Shown: one piece after another, positions 57,620-64,000 of the stretch
Numbering within the stretch: position 1 is the first letter of the stretch
How the letters are laid out: the number at the start of each line of letters is the position of its first letter
NCBI GenBank assembly: GCA_027704905.1
Contig: CM051004.1
Span: 14,832,497-14,896,496 of the forward strand
Length of the DNA: 64,000 bases
Direction: 5' to 3'
From: Muraenolepis orangiensis
Lineage: Eukaryota; Chordata; Actinopteri; Gadiformes; Muraenolepididae
Position numbers and translations under genes: made by a program
Notes under the pieces: model-generated
The model's database searches: none
What the model was told of the DNA's origin: nothing
Seen by the model: only the letters and a program-made list of their open reading frames with translations

Positions 57620-59276
57620 TAAACAAATACACCGGAACTGGCTGAACCGTATAATTTGCAGTCGGAAGTACTTCACAAAGCTTAGTGCAAGCTGAGCTTT
57701 TGGTTCAAAAAAATGTGCAATGTGTAAAAGTGCAAAACAATACTCATAATAATGAAATAATAAAACTCTCTCAGTACAGTGTCTTTCTTATATGCAAAAT
57801 AAAATAAATGCAAATTAAAGACAATATTAAATTAATTGAACAAATACTTAAATAATTACATAAAACAAACAGACACCTACAGAGCCCCTAAAGTCACAAA
57901 AGGTACATTTTGTGTGCACAGCATACAAAATATGATCTTTTGGGACTTGAGGGGCTCCGAAGGAACCTGTAACAGAGAGCTTGTAAAGATTTCAAGCTCT
58001 CTTATGGGACATTCAAGTGCTCTTTGGGGCCATCAGGTGGCCACAGGGGCCCTAAGCTGACGCTTAATGTGATTGTGACCAATTTTATGGACGAAAAAAA
58101 GGTTGTGGGAGTAAGACAAACATGGTTCAGTAATATAAAAGTCTATATTATTTGGATATTTTTGCAATGTGAGTATCTAACAACATTAAAAATAATTGTA
58201 TAAAGTTGTGGGTGGAGCCACATTTATTTTTCTTGATAATGAAAGAACATTTGCCCGGTTCCCTCTTCCACGCTTGAGAGAAATGTCGAATTAATGACAT
58301 TCATTTTGAATATGAAACTATAACTTTGCCTAGATAGCTCCTTATACTCCTAATTTTACAGGGCACTCTCAATGGCCGCAATTACACTTAACTGTCCAAT
58401 TAGCATTTTTCAATGGAATGTATTTAAAAATTAAAAGTTACTATATAACATCCCCAGAAACACAGGCAAATTTGAAAGACTGTTTCTACAGTACATCAAA
58501 GCCAGCCTCCCACCCACCTTCGACTCATACCGGTTAGTCTACAGTTAGTCTACAGAGGAGGCCATTAATCACCGCACCTTTGTATGAATATATATATATT
58601 CTAATTTGCAGTACTGTACATAGGGCCACTGGCTCATAGTTTGCAATTCTTTATCTATTTTGTATAGTTGTAATACTTAGTTTCAAACAATGTAACTAAG
58701 TATAATAATCCAGAATTACAATATAAGTGGGGTGAGCCACAGCAATTATGAAAACAATTGCAGTCTGCCATGTTGAAACATCTTACAGTAATGTCATGAC
58801 AATCATTTTTCACTTTCCCTATTTAGTCTGTCTTGTCAGGTTTCTGACAGCTTCATATAGTCACTTTTCAGTGAGAAATCTATTCCATAGAAAAATTTCA
58901 ACTGGACATTCATTTGATTCATTGGTTGATTTATGTATCTGAATTCTGAGTATTCATAACAGAATATTTTTTTTTTTCTGAATACAGAGTATTCATAACA
59001 AATAAGTAATTTTAGAGATCTCTCAATAGAGGCATCAGGACAGCAAAAGTTACAAAAAAGAGCCATCTACAGGCCAAATGACGAAATTGCGGCCATTTGA
59101 GGTGGATCGCGAAATGAATGGTGGTGAAGGTGGTAAAGGTGAATAAGTAGCCAACTTCAGGCTCGTATGTTACGAACACAACACAAACACGTTTGAATGC
59201 TTTGTGTGTTTTCACAAGTGATCACTTGTGTAGGCCAGCATGGGATCCCCACCTGCTACACAAGGATGTACAAATG
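57620..59276. other. Intergenic sequence between CYP2 copies 2 and 3
   Basis: AT-rich and without recognised genes. A small fold-back at 57880-57953 pairs AGCCCCTAAAGTCACAAAAG with an inverted copy (18 of 20). The collinear CYP2 unit resumes at about 59277. Confidence 0.5.
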
Positions 59277-59617
59277 AAAACATTTTTATTTTGATGTGTT
59301 CAAGTCTTCAGAGGTCACAAAATCAATGAAGAGAATTAGCTGAATGTCACACTAATGGTTAACAATATCTCTAATAACGATCAAGACAACAACAAATAAG
59401 TGTTGCTGATAACCAAACACATGAATCAGTAGTATCAGTGTATTATGTTACCAAATGTGGCTTATTTAACAATTGACAGACAATGATTAAAAGTTCCTCA
59501 GGCTCAGTGTAGATTCCCAAAATGTTAGCATGCCATTTTTAATTATAACATGTATTATGTATGGTCTGATGCTAGGTTAGAGGTTTAATTACAATAGGAA
59601 GGCTTTGGAGAGTGGCT

Positions 59618-59799
59618 TCAACGGGGTGTGGCACACAGGCGGTAGGGTTTGGGACTGTGACTGATCGCAAATATGAAGTCCAGGCTGAGCTTTTCTCCCG
59701 GAGGAGCAGAGAAAGAAAACCTTTGAAGGAGGGAGGTGAAGAAAAGATAGAGCTCCATTCTGGCCAGGTGTTCCCCAGGACACACACGCTTCCCTACGA

Positions 59800-59856
<57 letters not shown>

Positions 59857-62800
59857 AAACAGACCTGTACATCAGGTAATCTGTTATTCCAACGTGAATT
59901 GAATAATCTATCAAACAAAAACGTAATAAGTACAAAATGCATTTCCTGCAGAAAATATGGTAAGTACTGTAGTGTACAAAGTCCTCATATACGGTCAGTA
60001 GTATGGTAAGTATGAGAAGAAGTATTAGCATGATGAATAGGAGTATTTGTTTCATAACTAGATGTATTAGCATGATAAGTAGTAGCAGTATAAGTATGAT
60101 AGGTATAAGTACTAGCATGATACGCAGTCAAAGTGTTATTTGTATGATAAGTAGTAGAAGAAGTATGAGCATGATACTTAGAAGCCATTAGCCGGAAATA
60201 ACAGGTTTTTAGCTGGTAAAATGAATAAAAACGATAAATTCAAAACCTGCCGGTCAAAATGTCCGGTAATAATGCTCATACAAAACTTAGATAATGCCAT
60301 GAAGTGACTGAATCAGCTGCCGCACCAACGAGATGCAGTGGCAGTGATGACAGCGCTCCACAGCTATGGGGGTTTAACTATTGCGACGGCTTGCAAAGTG
60401 CTCATTTATGAGTTTAACGAGCTATACCCTGACTGGGCTACACTGGCTAAAATTGTTCTGCCCGTGTCAAGTGTGCCAGCAGAGAGGGGCTTCTCCCTGC
60501 AGAATTGTGTGAAGACATCACTGCGGAGTCGTCTGGAGGAGGAGAGAGTGACGCGGCGTATGCTTATTGCAAGCTGCAAAGACACCTTGGACACTATTTC
60601 AGCTCGGCAGCAGAGGACTTTGCCGCAATGAAAATAAGGAGAAAGTAAAAAGTTACCTGGTAGCCTACAGGGTAAATTTGATGCCATGTAGCCTTTTGTT
60701 AAAACGGGCTACAGATGTTACAGGTGTTTTGTTATAGCCTACATTTTAGCGGCTAATGAGGTTTTGCTCAATCGTTCCTGTTCGTTTTGCATAATCGTTT
60801 CTGTTGTTCATTAAATAGTCAAACTGATTTGAGGTCATTCTTTCGTCAACCTAGGTGTATATTATAAATGAGTTTGTAACATAGACTGTTCTTGAAACAA
60901 TTTGTCTGGTAAAAAAAAATCTTTCCGGCTAATTTTTGACCGGCAACAAAAAGTCCTAGCAGAAACCCTGCTTAGAAATATGAGCGACGTAAGATGTTAA
61001 AAAGCTGTTTTGATAAGTCATGAAGGTTGAAATCTGATGACTGTTTCATGTTTGAACAAAGTAAACAATTTACAGAGTAGTAAAGTCTGAAAGGGTTGAA
61101 GTCTAAGCACCAATGGTGCTGCCCATTGACTTCCATTACATCCAATAAAATAATTCAAAAGTTTCATAATTTTAAAGGAATATCATCCAATTGATTTAGA
61201 AAAGTAGCCTAAAAGCTATTGATTCCAATACAAGCTGAACATGAAAAAACATTTTAATGGATAGGTGCCAAAATACAGGAAGGATTATAAAGAGTTAAGC
61301 CTAAGAAGAACTCCCCTAATGAAGATCTAAGATATAACATGGCAGGAGTGTTCTCAGCCTCAGTTACATGTAAATCTCAACATATCTATTCACTGTCTTG
61401 GTTATCTTGGTTATCCTTCATTATTCACCACGTCTAGGTGCCACTTACCAAGTTTGTTTCACATCTAATTAATTGCATTGTATAATCATCAATGGTTTTC
61501 ATCAATTAAATACTTGGTGGTGTCCTCCAAGTTGCAGGAGTATATACATACCAGCTGAAAAGGGTAGGAAGGCCTCTCTTTTTCTCGACAGGCCGTTCTG
61601 GTCCAGGAAGTGTTGAGGGTTAAAGGAGTGTGGTGTTTCCCACATAGACTCATCATGTAGAACAGAGTTCAGGGGGGCCATCACAGTGGTGCCCTGTGGG
61701 AGGAATAAGAGCAATAAGGAGATCAGATGGGACCTTTTCAAAATAAAGGTTGGTTGTATTAATAATTACTTTGGAAAGGCCTCCTACCTTGGGGATGGTG
61801 TACTTTCCAAGGGTGGTGTCTCTGGTAGTCATTCGGGCCACATTGAGAGGTATGATGTTACCCATCCTTTGGATCTCTTGTATGACAGCGTAAGTATAGG
61901 GAGTGCTGTCTCTGTCATTCATGGAGGGTTTTCTGGATGAGCCAACTACGGTATCTAGTTCAGCCTGGACCTTCCCTGCATGATAACATTAAAGAGGATA
62001 TCAATGACCCCATATGGATAAAAGTATCAATGCAAGTTTATTTATTCTTCAGTTCTAGGGTTTGAAATGGATTGGCTCTCAGAAAAAACCCAAAATGAAC
62101 ATCAAAATTATTATTAGAAAATTGACGAGAAACATAATGCTCAATGGTCTAAAATGAATGAATGCAGTAACATTCCCAATTACTTTGTATGTGAGGGTAG
62201 TAGGCCATGTAGAGCAGTCCCCAGTGCAGAGTAGTGCTGGTGGTCTCAGTGCCAGCAAAAAATAGGTCCAGTGTAGAATTACACAGGTTCCCAAGGTCAA
62301 ACGTTGATTCAGAATCCTCATTCTACCAAGAATCCGGCATCAAAACAGACAACCACCAAAATAGTATTAATCTAGCATTAGATACACTGGTAAATAAATG
62401 TTTTTCCTCAAAAGCTTTGTTGGTTATTTTGGTATTTATTCGTCTAACGACAGAAAATGTCAGCAGGAGTGTATTGGAAAGCCCTGGTCAGGAGTCAAGA
62501 GGAAAACCGCTAGGTGTTTAACTACAATATTGATAACTATTAACAATATGTGGAGTAATGTCAGATCCACCACACATGTACGCCTACACTTACCTTGAGC
62601 ATTTCTGTGAGGAAGCAGTCGATGTAGTCTCTGGGCGACGAGGGGTCATGATCCACTCTGTGCTCTTTGATCTGCTCTTCAATATAGGACATCATTTCAC
62701 CAGTCAGAGTGAGCATCCTCCTGTGAGGTCCGGGGAGATGCCTCACCAGCCATGGAAACATGTTGTACAGCTACAGAGAACACAGAAGTTTACGAAGACA

Positions 62801-63411
62801 CAATAAGTCTGTCATACAGTGGTGAAAAATTCATTACATTGGACCTGTATAAATAAAATACTTACCAATGCCCCTACTCCTCCTTCTAAGATCAGCACTT
62901 CATTGAAGGACTCTATGATAGAGTCATGCTGCTTCTCAGTGTACTCAAAGCGTTTTCCAAACACCAAACAGCAGATGATGTTGGATACCGCCCTGGTCAA
63001 CGGCATTTTAGGATCAATAGCCGCTCCTAACAATATTTGACACATAGACTGTCTTTTAACCTGCACATTTTAACTGTAAATTACATTACCATGCACTTTA
63101 CTGCAACATTTGCACTCTGGTTAGATGCTAAATTATTGTCGCTGTACTTTACTTGTGCTGTGCAATGACAATACATTTGAATGTAATCTAAAGTTGTAAC
63201 ATACACAGCTGGCAACCATTACAGCCTCTATAAGATAAAAACACTCAACCAGTAGGCCTACCTTCCTGCTCAGCAAAGACCCCAATCAGGTACTGGCACT
63301 CCTGCAGGATGGATGGTTCCAGACTCTTTTTACCCAAACCAAAGTCTCTGAGTGTCTGCAGCGCAAATCTTCTCTGCTGCCTCCAGTGGTTACCATTTGA
63401 CAAAATCAAAC
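59618..63411 (-). CDS. Cytochrome P450 family 2 (CYP2J-like), array copy 3, partial
   Basis: Exons 3-9 only: 63262-63411, 62866-63026, 62594-62770, 62184-62322, 61788-61975, 61552-61693, 59618-59793. Exons 1 and 2 must lie to the right of the window, because intron 2 continues to its end. Exon lengths equal those of copies 1 and 2 and every frame is open. W-x3-R, AGTETT, the K-helix ExxR (here EIQR) and FSAGKRVCPGEHLARMEL are present. GEHLAR replaces GEQLAR just after the haem Cys, and the alternative LEGGVGAL ends exon 4. Intron 5 has an extra stretch of about 52 bp (62539-62590) starting five bases into the donor. Otherwise it looks functional. Confidence 0.92.
59802..59853. repeat. (CA)n tract at the CYP2 copy 3 exon 9 acceptor
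   Basis: (GT)n in transcript sense, directly before CCTCGTAG and exon 9, as in the other two copies. Confidence 0.97.
59960..60970 (+). mobile_element. hAT relic in intron 8 of CYP2 copy 3
   Basis: Counterpart of 33690-34732. The transposase tail is open over 60338-60631 (YPDWATLAKIVLPVSSVPAE). The same AGTATTAGCATGATGA-like degenerate repeats precede it. The right terminus is at 60970. Confidence 0.72.
63048..63190 (+). mobile_element. LINE 3' tail in intron 3 of CYP2 copy 3
   Basis: Counterpart of 36772-36920, uninterrupted. Confidence 0.6.
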
Positions 63412-63696
63412 CTGTTGAAATCACTTAATAAATAACAATTTGCAGTCTGAAAGTTCAATGTTACCTTCTCTGCAACAAAAGTAAGCCCCTTTTAAAGATG
63501 TCACCCCTCCCACAAAGCTTAATAGTTATATAAGAAAACAATTCAAACATTTGGTAATACTTTAGATTGGCCTACAGCCCACAACTTACAGTGTAATTAC
63601 TCAGGAGTAATGGTCATTTATTGTACCAGCTTGTATGCACCAATATACTTATATAGATCAGTGGATTAGCCATGCTTTAGGTTAACATGTGCCTTC

Positions 63697-63737
63697 ATGC
63701 ACATTCCGTTCGAAATACTTTCGAACGGAATGTGCAT
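63697..63737. repeat. Perfect 19-bp inverted repeat with 3-bp spacer
   Basis: ATGCACATTCCGTTCGAAA, then TAC, then its exact reverse complement. Copies 1 (about 37430-37465) and 2 (about 52370-52405) have a non-palindromic version at this place. Confidence 0.95.
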
Positions 63738-63837
63738 TAATGAATGACACAAGATAGATCATTGCCTGATCATTGCCTAGCACGGGTCATGCTGTAGGCT
63801 GTAGGCTACTCATTTAGGGGACACAATCACAAGGACT

Positions 63838-63960
63838 AGGACAGTTTTTATCAACAGGCAGTGGGCCTACTGCCTCTAAACTGCCAGGAGTGCTGCCACT
63901 ATCATAACATTGTTATCCATATTACATAACACTATCATACACTATCATACTTTTGCTGGA
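63838..63960 (+). mobile_element. Rex1-like LINE 3' fragment in intron 2 of CYP2 copy 3
   Basis: Counterpart of 37577-37700 and 52506-52625. Confidence 0.6.
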
Positions 63961-64000
63961 CCTTCTGGACTCATTACGGTTACTGAATAAATGCTTTTTG

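Overview
The window is vertebrate, almost certainly teleost, nuclear DNA. Genes are split by introns with GT-AG boundaries, long (CA)n microsatellites are common, and the interspersed repeats are typical of fish (L2-like and Rex1-like LINEs, several hAT families, Harbinger-like elements). Species cannot be fixed from the sequence.

Left part (about 1-21 kb, minus strand): a complement C3-like gene. A signal-peptide exon at 20999-21072 is followed by 20 further exons down to 9616. They encode the beta-chain macroglobulin (MG) domains, an anaphylatoxin-like exon (11189-11386), and the start of the alpha chain. A later alpha-chain exon lies at 8557-8622 and another at 1034-1127. The exons for the CUB and thioester domains, expected between 9616 and 8622, do not fit in that gap. 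One exon (16756-16863) carries an out-of-frame run of eight G. This copy is therefore degenerate or strongly remodelled. Its introns hold L2 fragments, LINE tails and long GT tracts.

Middle (21-32.3 kb): a repeat-rich interval. It holds a duplicated segment matching the sequence upstream of the C3-like gene, a Rex1-like LINE relic, two LTR-like direct repeats around a 35-bp minisatellite, hAT-type short elements and a long but broken L2-like LINE.

Right part (32.9-64 kb, minus strand): a tandem array of at least three CYP2 (CYP2J-like) cytochrome P450 genes. Copies 1 (33398-38606) and 2 (45762-53546) have nine exons each with open reading frames and conserved splice sites. Copy 3 (59618-63411) is cut by the window edge before exons 2 and 1. 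The copies share old insertions (a hAT relic in intron 8, LINE tails in intron 3) and differ by young ones. Copy 1's upstream region has a hAT (39355-41294) and an almost full-length LINE (41715-45054). Copy 2 has a 2.4-kb DNA transposon in intron 3 (49189-51604). The matching empty sites in sister copies define the insertion boundaries and target duplications.

The most unusual object is the transposon at 49189-51604: G-rich terminal inverted repeats, a 7-bp target duplication and one intact 633-residue RNase H-like protein that I cannot place in a named superfamily.
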